Shown: positions 22,290 through 33,446 of the stretch, piece by piece | How positions within the stretch are numbered: the stretch's first letter is position 1 | Layout of the letters: each line of letters opens with the position of its first letter | NCBI GenBank assembly: GCA_012845835.1 | Contig: JABAKD010000005.1 | Span: 6,266,655 to 6,330,654 of the forward strand | Origin: Undaria pinnatifida | Lineage: Eukaryota > Sar > Phaeophyceae > Laminariales > Alariaceae | Length of the DNA: 64,000 nt | Direction of reading: 5' to 3' | The notes under the pieces: model-generated | Seen by the model: the letters and a program-made list of their open reading frames with translations, nothing else | Told to the model about the DNA's origin: nothing | The model's database searches: none | Made by a program: the position numbers and the translations under genes

Positions 22290-22865
22290 TACGGTACCGT
22301 TATTTTCGGTACCGGTATGGATGCCGTATCGAACTTACCGAAGTACTCGGTACCGGTATTGATGCCATACCAAACTTATCGAAGTGCCCGGTACCGGTAT
22401 TGATGTACCGAACTTACCGAAGTTGTCCGTTACTGGTATGAAAGTCTGTACCGGTACCGGCGATACCGGTATTGATGTCGTACCGAAGTTACCGAAGTGT
22501 CCGGTACCGGTATTGATGTCGTGCCGAAGTTAAAGTGTCCGGTACCGGTATGCATGTCGTATCGAACTTACCGAAGAACCCGGTACCGGTATGGATGCCA
22601 TACCAAACTTATCGATTTGCCCGGTACAGGTATTGATGTACCGAACTTACCGAAGTTGTCCGTTACTGATATGAAAGTCTGTACCGGTCCCGGCGATACC
22701 GGTATTGATGTCGTACCGAAGCTACCCAAGTGTCCGGTGCCGGTATTGATGTCGTACCGAAGTTACCCAAGTGTCCGGTACCGGTATTGATGTCGTACCG
22801 AAGTTACCGAAGTGTCCGGTACCGGTATTGATGTCATACCGAACTTACCGAAGTTTCCTGTACTC
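22290..22865. repeat. GGTACCGGTATTGATG VNTR array 1, copy A
   Basis: Tandem units of about 41 bp: a CCGGTACCGGTATTGATGTC core, then GTACCGAAGTTACCGAAGTGT, with shortened and variant units. Dense in KpnI-like GGTACC and AgeI-like ACCGGT palindromes. The copy B array (58550-58890) is about 233 bp shorter. Open frames across it (RTYRSTRYRYG-type repeats) are repeat-encoded. Confidence 0.9.
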
Positions 22866-23569
22866 GTAATACCGTCGGTATGCCTCGGTACGTACCGTGT
22901 GTGCTGTTGCTGTGGTGTACTCTCGTGCATAAACGATACGTAGCCACAAAAGAAGCGCGCAGGGTGAGCTGCTCCTCTTGGTTTCTAGGTCCGAGCCCGC
23001 GTCCACCGACAGCTAGCTGGATAGTGTGGCTACGGCGTGACGCGTTGCTGCGTTCGCGCATCGCATTCGCATCGTGTTTGTATTCCTAGTCCAACGCATC
23101 GCGATCGTTACTCGTACATCTGTGTGCACCCCGTACGGCTGCTGTCCAGGCTCTGCAGTTACATATTTACCTGATGAAAGACTTATGCCATTGTTGGAGT
23201 TGAGAATCGGACAGGCCGAATCGTCAGAGAACTCAATATCTCACCCGCAACATGACTTCGAAGGCATTCGTTCGCGAAACCCGACCAAACGTTTCTAGGC
23301 GCTATTAATAGTACTAAAACGAAGCTACTCGTGAAACAATCATATTAACCACTTGAGGACCTCAACCGGTCTGGAACATAAGGTCTGACGGCTTGGGTCA
23401 TCGGATTCTGAAATAGTATTATATCCCGTCCAATTTTGCAATATTGTCGGACTGCATGAAAAAAACGATCTAGTTCTCAGATCGAAAAGTAAAAATCAGA
23501 AGATCGGAACCGGATCGCGTAAGAACCAACCACATTTTCATGTCATAATGTGGCGGTACGGGGTTGATG

Positions 23570-23878
23570 TCGTACCAAACTTACCAAAGCGTCCGGTACA
23601 AACGTCCATACCGGTACCGGGGGTACCGGTATTGATGTCGTACCGAACTTTCCCGGTACGGTAAGTCAGCACCGGTGTCGGCGGTACCGGTATCCATATC
23701 GTACCGAACTACCGAGGTGTCCGGTACCGGTATTGATGTCGTACCGAAGTTACCGAAGTGTCTGGTACCGGTATATTGATGTCGTACTGAACTTACCGAG
23801 GTGTCCGGTACCGGTATTGATGCCGTACGGAGCTTACCGAAATGTCCGATACGGGTATTGATGTCGTACCGAACACAC
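23570..23878. repeat. GGTACCGGTATTGATG VNTR array 2, copy A
   Basis: Same unit family as 22290-22865, about 700 bp further on, separated by non-repetitive sequence. Copy B equivalent is 59577-59888 with small length differences. Confidence 0.9.
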
Positions 23879-24156
23879 CCTCGAAAATTACGGTTGGGTG
23901 TCGCTTTTGCTTCTGGTTTGTTGGTGATACTCCCACTCCTCAACCGCACCTTACAACCCTAATTACAACCCAGATGGTCACCCCGATCGACACGCACGCG
24001 CATACGAGTGTGCGGTTGTCGGGGTTGAAATTGGTGGCTTTGCCGCCCTAGCCTCACGAAGAACGCTTGATTTTTTTTTATCCGCGGCTGCTGACTAGCG
24101 GGTGTTGCACTACTGCTAGTATCCACACTGTGCCTATGCTTCAGGCCTTTGTCCAA

Positions 24157-24426
24157 TTGTTAACTTGATTTAAATATACTTGATAACTTCTTTCTGCTGA
24201 GAGTGCTCGGGTGGTGCATCCCTGGCATTTCTGGGGTCGGACTACTTGCGGAACGGTCCAGCTTTTCTTTGGCTTCTTGCTCGGCCTTTATTGTTTTTGT
24301 TTCTGCTCGTTTCGCCGGTTGTTTCCTTTCAGCTGCTTCCTGCAAATTTGGTTCTTCTGCCAACACGATTTTGAACCTTTTCGCGATCATTTCTTCCTCT
24401 TTGTTTAGTAAAAGTTGAACTTCCTA
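24157..24426 (-). CDS. Possible lysine/glutamate-rich coding fragment (copy A)
   Basis: Minus-strand frame, ATG at 24390, open from about 24426. Composition is strongly protein-like: highly charged, heptad-like, probably coiled coil (NKEEEMIAKRFKIVLAEEP, KRAETKTIKAEQEAKEK), then a Ser/Thr/Pro tail. Upstream on the same strand similar text (EINENLKNDRSAS, about 24515-24470) is cut off by a stop, and downstream (24156-23959) another Ser/Gln-rich frame follows. The pattern suits the C-terminal region of a decayed transposon or host ORF, perhaps with introns. I do not recognise a family. The copy B version is nearly identical. Confidence 0.3.
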
Positions 24427-24549
24427 CTCCCTACCATTTGCCGCTAATTTGCCGCCTGTGCATTACTTGCCGAACGGTCATTCTTTAGATTTTCGTTGAT
24501 TTCCGCAATATGTTTTGTACTTGGCACGAAGTTTCATCAGCTGAGATAT

Positions 24550-24975
24550 CGCCCAGCACCCCACCGCAGCGCTATAGCTCAGCAGCGCAGCGCCGTGCAG
24601 TGCCGTGCCCTGCGATGCCCTGCCGTGCCCTGCAGCTCACCTCTGTAGCGCACCGCAGCCCTAGCTCAGCAGAGCGCAGCGCCGTGTGCTTTGCCGTGCT
24701 TCGCCATGCTGCGTGCTTTGCTGTACTTTTACTAGTTCGTACATACATGCCAGTAACGTTCGAAGTATCATACCACGTACCGGTACTATTAATGCTACAT
24801 ACACCAGGTTTCTTTGTACATATCACGTTGTTGGATCATGAACAATGCACCCCCAGCTCAGGTCAGCCCGGCTATATATAGCTCAGCAGCACAGCGCAGC
24901 ACAGCGCGGTGCCGTGCCCTGCCCTTCGTTCTGCGGTGCTGTGTTGTGCGGCGCTGTGCGTTCTTTTGAACATAT
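24550..24975. repeat. GC-rich CCCTGCCGTG / CAGCGC low-complexity blocks
   Basis: Two blocks (about 24550-24730 and 24885-24972) of short degenerate repeats around AGCTCAGCAGCGCAGCGCCGTG and CCGTGCCCTGC. Copy B equivalents are 60560-60740 and 60895-60982. Confidence 0.75.
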
Positions 24976-25006
24976 AGCAGTAGTAGCACCAGGTATGATA
25001 CAGGTA

Positions 25007-25700
25007 CCAGGTTTATGCACGCGTTGTGTACTCGTATTTTTTGCTTTCTTCAGTTGATTGTCCTCTCGGTCCCCATGCTCCCCCCCCCTCCCCCGCAAAT
25101 AGCACGTGCTGTCGTTCAGAACGTGACACCAACAAGCACACAGCACAGCGCAGGGCAATTAGCTCCGCACAGGCACCTCTTGGCATTATTATCAATTCGA
25201 TATTCGCACCAAATAATCGCGGGCCTCGTCTTCCTGCCCCCTTTACACATGTTTCATTCTTCTGTGCGCGAGCGTAGCGGGCGGCCGTAGCGGGCGGCGT
25301 CAGCCCCCCGTGGAGCGGAGTCCTGTGCTTTTCTTAGAACCACACAGAGTACCACCAGGTATTAGGCGAAGTACCAGGTACCAGGTACCGTTAGTACGTG
25401 CGTGTACTCGTCTTTTTGCTTTCGTCGTTGATTTTGTTCTCCATCTCGGTTCTCTTCGCAATTTTTTCTTCGCAAATTACACCCGCACTTCTGCCGATCA
25501 GAACGCGACATCGCCAACAAACAGCACAGCACAGACAGGGCAATCAGCTCCGCACAAGTAGCTCTTGGCATTATCAAATCGCTAGTTGCACTAAATCATG
25601 GGCCTCTTCTCTCTCTGCCCCCTTCACATTTAGTTGAAATCTTCCTTGCGCGAGCGTAGCGGGCGGCGTCAGCCGCCGGCGGAGCGGAGCGCTTGTATTT
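25007..25700. repeat. Two diverged tandem units of about 340 bp (copy A)
   Basis: Unit 1 about 25007-25320 and unit 2 about 25380-25700. Each runs from GTACCAGGT and GTGTACTCGT through AGCTCCGCACA and CTCTTGGCATTAT to the end motif GCGAGCGTAGCGGGCGG followed by GGAGCGGA. The end motif is GC-rich and partly palindromic (GGCGTCAGCCGCC). Copy B equivalents are 61017-61330 and 61390-61710. Confidence 0.8.
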
Positions 25701-26740
25701 ACATATTTTGACCACTGCTTAGTTTTTCCCTTGTACCACGTGATTTTAGTCCAAGTGTGAAAATCGGCGCGTTGCATGAGATGCTTCGATGTGCTGTGAC
25801 GAATAAAATGTAGCAAACTCCCGTCAATCTGTGTGTGTATATGTTGGTTCTTTACGGTCCGCGGTGGGCGGTCGCAACGGCCAGCCACTTGGAAAGGGGT
25901 CGCTACCTTTTGGCGCGGGGTGTAAATCAGAAACTCGAGCTCGCTCGTAGCAATACCAAATTGTTCATAGGAAGCTTGAGCATTAACTAATTATACATGC
26001 GCTATACCGTGGGCAATCCACAGGACACTGATATTTCAAATAGAAAAATTAAGGCTCACTAAGCATGTCTGCGTCGTATCGCCGGCAACTACGCGGAAAG
26101 CCGGAATATCAACACTAGCACGAAGGACGATGGTTTTGTATCGCCGGCAAACTCGACGGACAGGTTTCAACCTTGCACCAACGCGCTTTTCTGAGTGCGA
26201 AAAAACATATTGTTGCGTGAGGAGATCAAGATTCGTGTTTATCCATCCGACGGAGTGTAAAAAACAATAATACAAATACAATAGTGAAGCGCTTGGTCGA
26301 AAGGCATGGCAGACGAGGGGGGGGAAATACGCCAGAAAGCGTGCAACCGGCACGTGCCACGACACGCGCAGCACGTCTTGGCTACATTTTTCTTGCTCAC
26401 GGGGCTCGTTAGCTGATGAATAAACTACTCGACACCGTTCGAATCAATTTCTGTCCGTTTCGATACTAACTGTTCGCTAGATACTTAGGGTTAGCCCGTG
26501 AGGTCATTCATCGAGTTGCATATTCATTTTCTAATCAAAATCAGCGTTAGGTGGAGTAGGCAGCCGCTCAAGCGAGCAGCCTCAGCATAATTAGGTGCAC
26601 CTTAATCGTAGCGTACGATATCTATATGAGGCAGACCACCCATACATCCGTATGCACGAGGCTCCCTTGCAATACAAATCCCGGGAACATTCAGCATACC
26701 AGGTGTATATCAAGTAAGGTCAAACCAGAATCAGATAAAA
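25701..26740. other. No recognisable gene (copy A)
   Basis: Non-repetitive except for two CGTATCGCCGGCAA-type words near 26077 and 26138 spaced 61 bp. No supported frame. Confidence 0.45.
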
Positions 26741-26756
26741 GAAGATGGAGTAAACC

Positions 26757-26905
26757 AAGGTAGGGTAGGGTAGGGTAGAGTAGCGTACGGTAAGGCAGGG
26801 TATCGCAGGGTGTAAGGTAGGGTAGGGTAGGGTAGTACACAAGGCGACAGAAAAGGATAGGACAGGATAGTATAAGATAGGGTAGGATAGAATAGGACAA
26901 GATAA
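26757..26905. repeat. (TAGGG)n / (ATAGG)n pentanucleotide tract, copy A
   Basis: Runs of GGTAGGGTAGGGTAGGGTAG and later GGATAGGACAGGATAG. It reads as Tyr-Pro-Thr-Leu-Pro repeats on the minus strand. Copy B equivalent is 62764-62912. Confidence 0.9.
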
Positions 26906-27157
26906 GACGAGGCAAGAGTACAGGAGAATCGCAGAGCAAGAGACAGAGATACAGATGAATCTACACAGATGAACAAATATTTAATACATATCGTAGTACC
27001 TAGATAAATGATGACAATAATAAAGGATACTTTACCATTTATTCGATGTTATACGTCAGCGTTGATATATATTTCACCTAACACGTTGATGTCTTCATCA
27101 GGGTTCACAGCAGGAATAAAAGTCCAATATACTGTACTGTTGATTAGATTTTGACTC

Positions 27158-27427
27158 ATGGAAAACTTACTCAAAACGAGCGACCGGTGTATTGAGCAGC
27201 TTGCAAAGACGAGTATCGACCCTAAATTTGCCGAACTCACAGCTGACGTTGTAAGAAGAACAATTTACGAAAACAAAAACAAATACAAATACACCACGAC
27301 ACAAACACAGACGCAGACACACAAAACGCATAGACTTAAACACAGACATGACCATAAACTCACGCACACAACAACCCCGACCCAACACCCAACATCATGC
27401 CCGAAGCTCCAAATCAAACCAAAATAA
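27158..27427 (+). CDS. Possible small protein, copy A
   Basis: 89-residue frame from ATG 27158. The first 45 residues have normal protein composition (SDRCIEQLAKTS, DPKFAELTADVV); the rest is a Thr/Gln/His-rich tail read from an ACACA-type simple repeat. The copy B version (63165-63434) keeps the frame with a single Thr-to-Arg change. It could be an exon or the end of a transposon ORF. No family recognised. Confidence 0.3.
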   Translation: MENLLKTSDRCIEQLAKTSIDPKFAELTADVVRRTIYENKNKYKYTTTQTQTQTHKTHRLKHRHDHKLTHTTTPTQHPTSCPKLQIKPK

Positions 27428-27634
27428 ATCATGGACACGCACAACACGCACCTGAAAAGCAGCGAAACTATCCTTGCTGGAAAAATCGAAAAGGCGACAC
27501 TTCCTACGCCGCCCGTGGCTCCATGGCACTTAGCAACGGCAGCAGAGACCTCATCCCGGACACCGACGAGTTGGACCCTGGTGCAGCGGGACGAAGGACA
27601 AGATGCAAAGCGATCGTGACGGTGTTGTTGTTGT

Positions 27635-27735
27635 TGGCGTTGTCGAGGGGGTCGGGAGGGAGGGGCGGGGGTGGGGTGGGAGGTTGGGGGGGGTACTCAT
27701 TTCATACATAGCCGTAGACCCTCGCATCCCTACAT
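27635..27735 (+). repeat. G-run followed by GTACTCATTTCAT motif (copy A)
   Basis: A strongly G-rich strand (GGGAGGGAGGGGCGGGGG and longer), then GTACTCATTTCATACATAGCCGTAG and CCCTCGCATCC. The same G-run plus motif occurs at 30590-30800 and 63642-63742, and inverted at 1075-1128. It appears to be one end of a dispersed repeat. The G strand could form quadruplexes (inference). Confidence 0.65.
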
Positions 27736-27993
27736 GTAACTGCCTCGTGGCTGCCTTGCCATATGCATGCTACGTGACATCATCTCCCTTCGGCGGAGGT
27801 GGGGAGGTGGGGTTCTCTAATCCGCAAATTAAAGATGACCCGACTAGAACACCATCTCGGTTGGGGAGGAGGGTGGACTTCGGGGGGTGGGAGGGGCATC
27901 GCTGATACAGCCCGTGGTAAATCGGATGAAAGGTTTCGCAAAGCAACCGAGGCATTATACTGTTGACGTTGTTGTCAAGGGTTGGGCTTGGGG

Positions 27994-29100
27994 TAGGGGG
28001 TAGGGTAGGGGTTGGGGTGAGGGGGGACAGGGGTTGGGGAATTGTGGTGCGGACACCGCTGAAAAATCCAGTGGTGCAGTAGATGAAGAGGACTTGCAAA
28101 GCGGCGATTGGGGTGGGGATTAGCGGCCGGCAGGGACTACCAAAAACCCTGATCCCACGCTGTACGGTCTTGTTTCGCACACCGTTGGCCACGCTAAAAC
28201 CACTTGACAACACTATTTCGTGGGCAATGTGGGATCAGGGTCTTGGTGGGCCTTGCAGTTTGCCAATTATACATCAGGGCCAGTTAGAAAGGCTCAGGTC
28301 GGCGTGGGGGCGGGTTAGAGGTCACACGTGTACCAGGTGCATGCCACCGGTGATGGGAAGGGAGATGAAATCGAAAGCCAGGCGCCCTCTCCGTATGGGG
28401 GACCCCCCAACACGAAAGTTGTCAAGTGCGAAGCGACACTCAGCCGCAACAGCGGCAGCCGCAACAGCAGCAACGGTAGCAGCATTGGGATCAGGGATAC
28501 GGGAGGCGGCGGGGTCAGCTTTTACGTCTCGCGATAGGTCTAGACACGCCACTTGTGTTACAACCTTATCCATTTCTGCTTTTCGAAATGGCGGAATATG
28601 CACTACCAGTACCAACAAGTTTGTGTGTGACGCTGCGCCAGAGAAACCTATTTCGGTCTGTTTCTGAGCGAGGCACAGAGCCACTCGTTCCAGTGGCCTA
28701 TACTACTAGTAAGTGAAAAGGGAAAAAGGCGGTATTCTGCTATTAATGCCGTAGCCGTGGCCGTGTGCGTACGTTCTTCACCTCAAAGCACTCTCCGTGA
28801 TCACAAAGGGTGAGAAAGCAGAAAAACAATGTCGCAGATTTATGCGATTAGCCAATGCAATACCAACCGTATTGGATACGGAAAGCAGGACATAGACCAA
28901 CCAAAACATACGACAAGGAAAAAACAGAACGACAAAAACAAAATAAAAACGCGTATACCGGCAGAAGCATGCGTCACATCTGAGGATGATAATGATGCTG
29001 ACAGCATCACACTACAAGTACGCAATTCCCCTGAAATCTAGGCCGTGACCTAGAAACAGAGCTACAATCTCCAGGGCCGGCCATAGGGCGCATCAGGACG
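27994..29100. other. No firm gene; small inverted repeat and one doubtful frame
   Basis: An inverted repeat at 28139-28251 pairs CCAAAAACCCTGATCCCAC with GTGGGATCAGGGTCTTGG around about 75 bp. A minus-strand frame at 28684-28322 (120 codons) has plausible composition around VVHIPPFRKAEMDKVV but includes an alanine-rich CAG/GCN stretch. I cannot place it in a family and would not rely on it. Confidence 0.4.
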
Positions 29101-29106
29101 TTGTCA

Positions 29107-29930
29107 GAACCCTACGAGTCGGGTCGGGTCTGGTCGGGTCGGGGTGGATCAGGAGGTGTTAAAATCTCACGGGTCGGGTCGCGCCGGTTTATGAGGTGTT
29201 CACGTTCTCACGTGTCGGGTCGGGTCGGGTCGGGTCATATCGTATCCGGAAAATAAAACCTCACGCTCGGTAGAAAGAGCCGACTTAATGTGAAGACAAT
29301 ACACACGCGTCCGGGTGGATCGGGTCAAGAGTCAAGAGGTGTTCAAAATCTCACTTCTGACGTGCGGACCTGACATATTGAAAACTTTCTGTTTCGAGCC
29401 CGAAGGCCTCTCGGGTGCCAATACTCTTTCGGCACCCTATTCAAACATTAAAACACCGCCAAACGTAGATATTCCTGTCAGTATCCTCCATAACCCTTTA
29501 CAGCCAGGCCACACGTCACGCCGGGTTACCCAACTTACTGCTGAATATTAGTACAGTAGTTTGATAAGTGTCGACTCGCTGGCCGGATCCGCGGGTCGAT
29601 CGCGGGTCGAGATGATCAATATCACCGGCCGGGGTGAACCGACCCGCGACATGACCCGATATCTCACGGCCAAAAAAAGGGAATATGGTGGGTCGGGCCG
29701 GGCCGGGCCTTGTCGGAATGGGTCGGGAAGTTTTCACATCTCACGGGTCGGGGCGGGTCGGGGCGGGTCGGGGCGGGGCGGGTCGGGTCGGGGCGGGGCG
29801 GGGCGGGGCGGGGCGGGTCGGGTCGGGTCGGGTCGGATCAGAAGTTTGTGAATCTTGCGGGTTGCGTCGGTCAGGAGGTTTGTAAACGTCACGGGTCGCA
29901 CCCGACCCGACCTGAACCGGCTCGACCGGC
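29107..29930. repeat. (GGGTC)n satellite-like tracts
   Basis: Pentamer runs at 29113-29150, 29215-29240 and 29745-29845 (GGGTCGGGTCGGGTC, then GGGGCGGGGC variants), with inverted GACCCGACC at 29907-29918. They are interspersed with repeated TCTCACGGGTCG units. Glycine/arginine frames over them are repeat-encoded. Confidence 0.9.
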
Positions 29931-30585
29931 GATGTTTGGCCCTACCCGTGACCAGCGTCGTACAAAGCGTGTCGTTGGAGGGAAAATACGAACATCACTT
30001 TGAAAAAAAAACTAGCATTTTGACGACATCGGAGAGTTCCCCGGTTGATTAATCCCTTCAGCGAGAAAAAGTGTCTACAGAGGACTAATACAATCCCATC
30101 GTAGAACGCGTGAAAAACGACAGAATGCCCATTACTCGACTATTAGCACAAGCATCAACTACATCTCCAGCACTACAATACAGGCATGCCAACAACAAGC
30201 GCCCAATCTGAGCAAGTCTTCATAGCGTTATTGCCACACCAACTTTGAGCACAGGGCTCTACACATTGAGTACTCGCTGCCGAGCGCATTTTCATTACCC
30301 AAAGCTCTTACGAGTGGTGCCTCCCACAATGCGAGCGAGCCTGCCAGTATTACGACGGCCTTTTAATGTATTTGGACCTATAGTGTAGCACCCACCCGGA
30401 GTACGTTTGACGAACACGCATATCCAATCCATCACAGCCACAGCATACAGTCTCGCGTCCCTTTAGCCCGGCGCGGCCGAACCAAGACTAACTGCTGTGA
30501 AATCTCCAGAAGCATGCACTTGTGGGACGATCGCCAAATATTTCCGTCCACTCCATACATGCCTGCGAAATATTCAGTTAGTGGT
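29931..30585. other. No recognisable gene
   Basis: No supported frame, RNA or repeat. Confidence 0.5.
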
Positions 30586-30930
30586 GAAGGGTGAAGGGGG
30601 AGGGGCGGGGGACGGGGGGACAGGTGGGGGGGGGGGTGCAGTGGGGGGAGAGAACGACGAGGGGGGAGGGGAGGAGGAAGGAGGTGGTCGGGGGGGGGCA
30701 GTGGGGGTGAACGAATGGGAGAAGGGGAGAGGGTGGGGGGTGGTGTACTCATTTCATGCATAGCCGTAGTCTTAAGACCATAGGCCCTCGCATCTCTACA
30801 AAATCGGGACGGCGCACGTCGGGTTTTCACCGACCAGGCAGACCTCGCGTGCACCAAGCGCGAACCGCCCAGTCGCGAGAAGGGTGAGCTGCATCCTACC
30901 AAGAACCACTTGTCCGGCGGACATCCGCAC
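30586..30930. repeat. Poly-G/GGGGA tract and dispersed repeat end
   Basis: 30586-30745 is an almost pure G strand with A and T interruptions. It is followed by GTACTCATTTCATGCATAGCCGTAG and, to 30930, the inverted counterpart of 955-1128. This is the longest example of the G-run plus motif family in the window. Confidence 0.75.
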
Positions 30931-31807
30931 ATTGTGCGTACTATCTGTCATATGGATGACGAATACATTTGTTTTCTGGTGTGGCCACTTCCAGATGGAG
31001 TAACGGGGATACTACTTAACAGCCAAAACATGCAAAAATACGACAGGACACAACAGGACACAACACATTCACGCAGTCAGCCAACTAAACGAATACGTAA
31101 AACCAACGGCACTCCAGTGGAGGCGGGGGGGAAGAGTTTTGTGGTCAAGTGTCCGGATCCAAGTGTACTTCTCTGCCCTACCGTGTTGCTTTCGTTTTCA
31201 GCGTGTTTCTTTTTCGATTATTCATGCCATACCAAGGCACTCATTTGATAGGGTGGTCTGGGCACTGGAAAAAAAAACCAATCAGATATACCATACTGAC
31301 CTCGTCAGGGACTACTTCATGGCGTGTTAGTTTTGTACCTGCAAACTTTTTTTCCCTCGCACAAAAACAGTACCACTCACGGGAGACGAGAGACACGATG
31401 GGGGCAAACGACAGCACACAGCAGCAGTTTGCCGATATGTGTTCCTCACGAACGGGTGAGAAATACGGCACACGTTGTCGACCAACAAGTTTAATTTTTA
31501 TTTTATCTTGTTCTTCATCCCATTTATTATCCTCGCACCACTCTCTCGCTCCCTCCCAGTAGTAGTAGCTCAGATCCGGGGTCACATAGCGGGCCCTCCT
31601 CTCCCCTCTCCACTACGGTATGTGCCTTCATTCTTATCGCCAAAATACTTCAGCCTTCTTTTCCCTCGTCGACTCGCGTCGAATTGTGCCTACCCACACG
31701 TTCTCAGCACTTGATTTTTTTTATTATCTTGCATTTTTGCAAATAAATTCAAAATCCTACCACGGTGGGAATCGGATTCAAGGACCAACGCTAGTAGTAT
31801 TCGAGGG
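30931..31807. other. No recognisable gene
   Basis: AT-richer sequence with short frames only. Confidence 0.5.
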
Positions 31808-31810
31808 TAA

Positions 31811-32574
31811 GGCCATTTCTTATACAGTCGGATTTGTCAGTCGAAAGCGGCCTTTTTCGACTGAAGCCCAAATCGGGCTTTCTTACACAGTCGAAAGAGG
31901 GCTTTTTCGACTCAACTTTTTTCGACTGAGAATTCCGACTGGCGGATCCGGTCGAAAAACTCGACTTTTTCGACTGGATCCTACAGTCGAAAAAATCAGT
32001 CGAAAAGTTTTTACACGTGTTTTTTGAACCGATCGCATCGCTCATCCCACCACCAAACACACACCCACACGGCCACGCGGCCACACACCCATACCAGGTA
32101 CCACACTGCAGTATCATACAAGGCGCTGACGCTGGCTTGGCTATCCCTGCTGTTGCTTGTCGCAGCAAGTCAGCGTGGCGCATTCCTAGTTCCGCTCGCC
32201 CGCAGCGCGCGGTCTCGATCTCATGCTGCCAACAACGGCTGCGCCTTCTCGTAGCTTTGGCGGCTTTCGGCTGAGTGCAACTCCACGAACGTAGCTTTGG
32301 CGGCTTTCGGCTAAGCCCAAAGCCACCAACTCGCTGGGATGAAGGTTCGTCGAGCCGTTGCTCGCGGAGAAAGCGCGAAGCACAGAGCTGCCAACCGATT
32401 TCGCCTGCTCTACAGCAGTACTCCCGCACGCCAACCGCCTCTAGGAAGAGCACAAAAGCTATAAAATCGACTCGACTGACGATAAGAAGAAGGACCAGAA
32501 GAATCCAGTCGAAGAAAAGTCCAGTCGAAAAGGGCCGTTTCGACTGGCGGAATCCGACTGTATAAGAAATGGCC
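31811..32574. mobile_element. PIF/Harbinger-like non-autonomous DNA transposon
   Basis: This 764-bp element begins GGCCATTTCTTATACAGTCG and ends with its reverse complement. The first 24 bp of the terminal inverted repeats match perfectly and similarity continues to about 53 bp. It is flanked by TAA (31808-31810 and 32575-32577). The 3-bp TWA target duplication with GGCC-type ends is typical of PIF/Harbinger. Subterminal CAGTCGAAA / TTTCGACTG words recur at both ends and may be transposase-binding sites (inference). The interior contains a short direct repeat (GTAGCTTTGGCGGCTTTCGG at about 32252 and 32291) and no transposase, so it would depend on an autonomous relative. Confidence 0.88.
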
Positions 32575-33446
32575 TAACCACTAGACCACCGGCGCGACCG
32601 GCACCATGAATACTATTATACTACGATCGTGTTTGCCATCCGTCGATATGAATTACTTATAAACGTCGTCAGCCTTGTATTGGGGATGGCTTAGATTGTC
32701 TATCGCGGTCCATGCCCATTTTAAAGGGCGGTGTGATACGATGTGTCTGATAGCTCCATGTACGTATTATGCCATATACTTCGTATAGCAGTTTAAGTGG
32801 CGACAGCTGGAATGCAGCCGACAGAAAGAGCTATTCTACACTCTACACAGCAGTACGCGATCATGCATCGTACCAGGTGTCATACTTCGTAAATTGGACG
32901 TTATGCTCGCTTGTTTTTTGCGCGAAAAACGTGTATCATACCAGTTGTTGCAACAGCAGAAAATTAATATGCCAGGCAGAGATGTACAATGGACAGATCA
33001 CTTCTTCCCGCTTGATGATCTACAATGCCTGTACTGCTGTAGATATGCAAAGGAAAGGAAGATTTACTTGTAGTCTACCAGGTACATGTGTATTATATGT
33101 TCTACAGCAGTAGTTCATGTCACCGGGTGGGGGCCGTACGATCGGCATGATCTAGCACATGTTTTTTTTTGGGTTGGATCCGTACTCCATATACACATCC
33201 TGCACAGCATACGATATCATTACGGAAGATACAGGATCATCTACTACTGCTGTAGAAGATCTACAGTTAGTGTAGTAGATCATGACCTGTCCGAGATCTG
33301 TGCCTCATGATAATGCATGATAATGTCCTTCTGTGTTCGATAAAAAATTGATGCCGCTGTACGTGTAGTCTAAGGGTGCGCTGCTTGTTTCTTGCTCGCA
33401 GCACCTCGCCGAAAGGAGCGCCTGGGCATATCATGCTATATCATAC

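Larger units (their letters stand above)
13486..27993. repeat. Segmental duplication copy A (partner 48732-64000)
   Basis: Collinear and in the same orientation as 48732-64000. Offsets are about 35,250 before the insertion in copy B, 36,246-36,260 after it, 36,027 after the first VNTR and 36,007 to the end. In a 360-bp sample (15841-16200) I count about five differences. The left end is hidden by the gap; the right end cannot be placed because copy B leaves the window. Region 13486-14860 holds no gene I can support, only a G-rich strand at 14233-14300. Confidence 0.95.

Noticed and set aside
22103..22790. RTYRSTRYRYG repeat frames over the VNTR
   Set aside because: Periodic open frames generated by the 41-bp repeat; unit number is not conserved between copies.
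22290..23878. CRISPR-like regular repeats
   Set aside because: Units are contiguous tandem repeats without unique spacers, in a eukaryotic context.
26757..26905. Interstitial telomere of (TTAGGG)n type
   Set aside because: The unit is pentameric TAGGG with ATAGG variants, not the hexamer seen at 40722 and 40946.
30432..30932. 166-codon Pro-rich minus-strand frame
   Set aside because: It is the complement of the poly-G tract plus a dispersed repeat; composition is purely low complexity.
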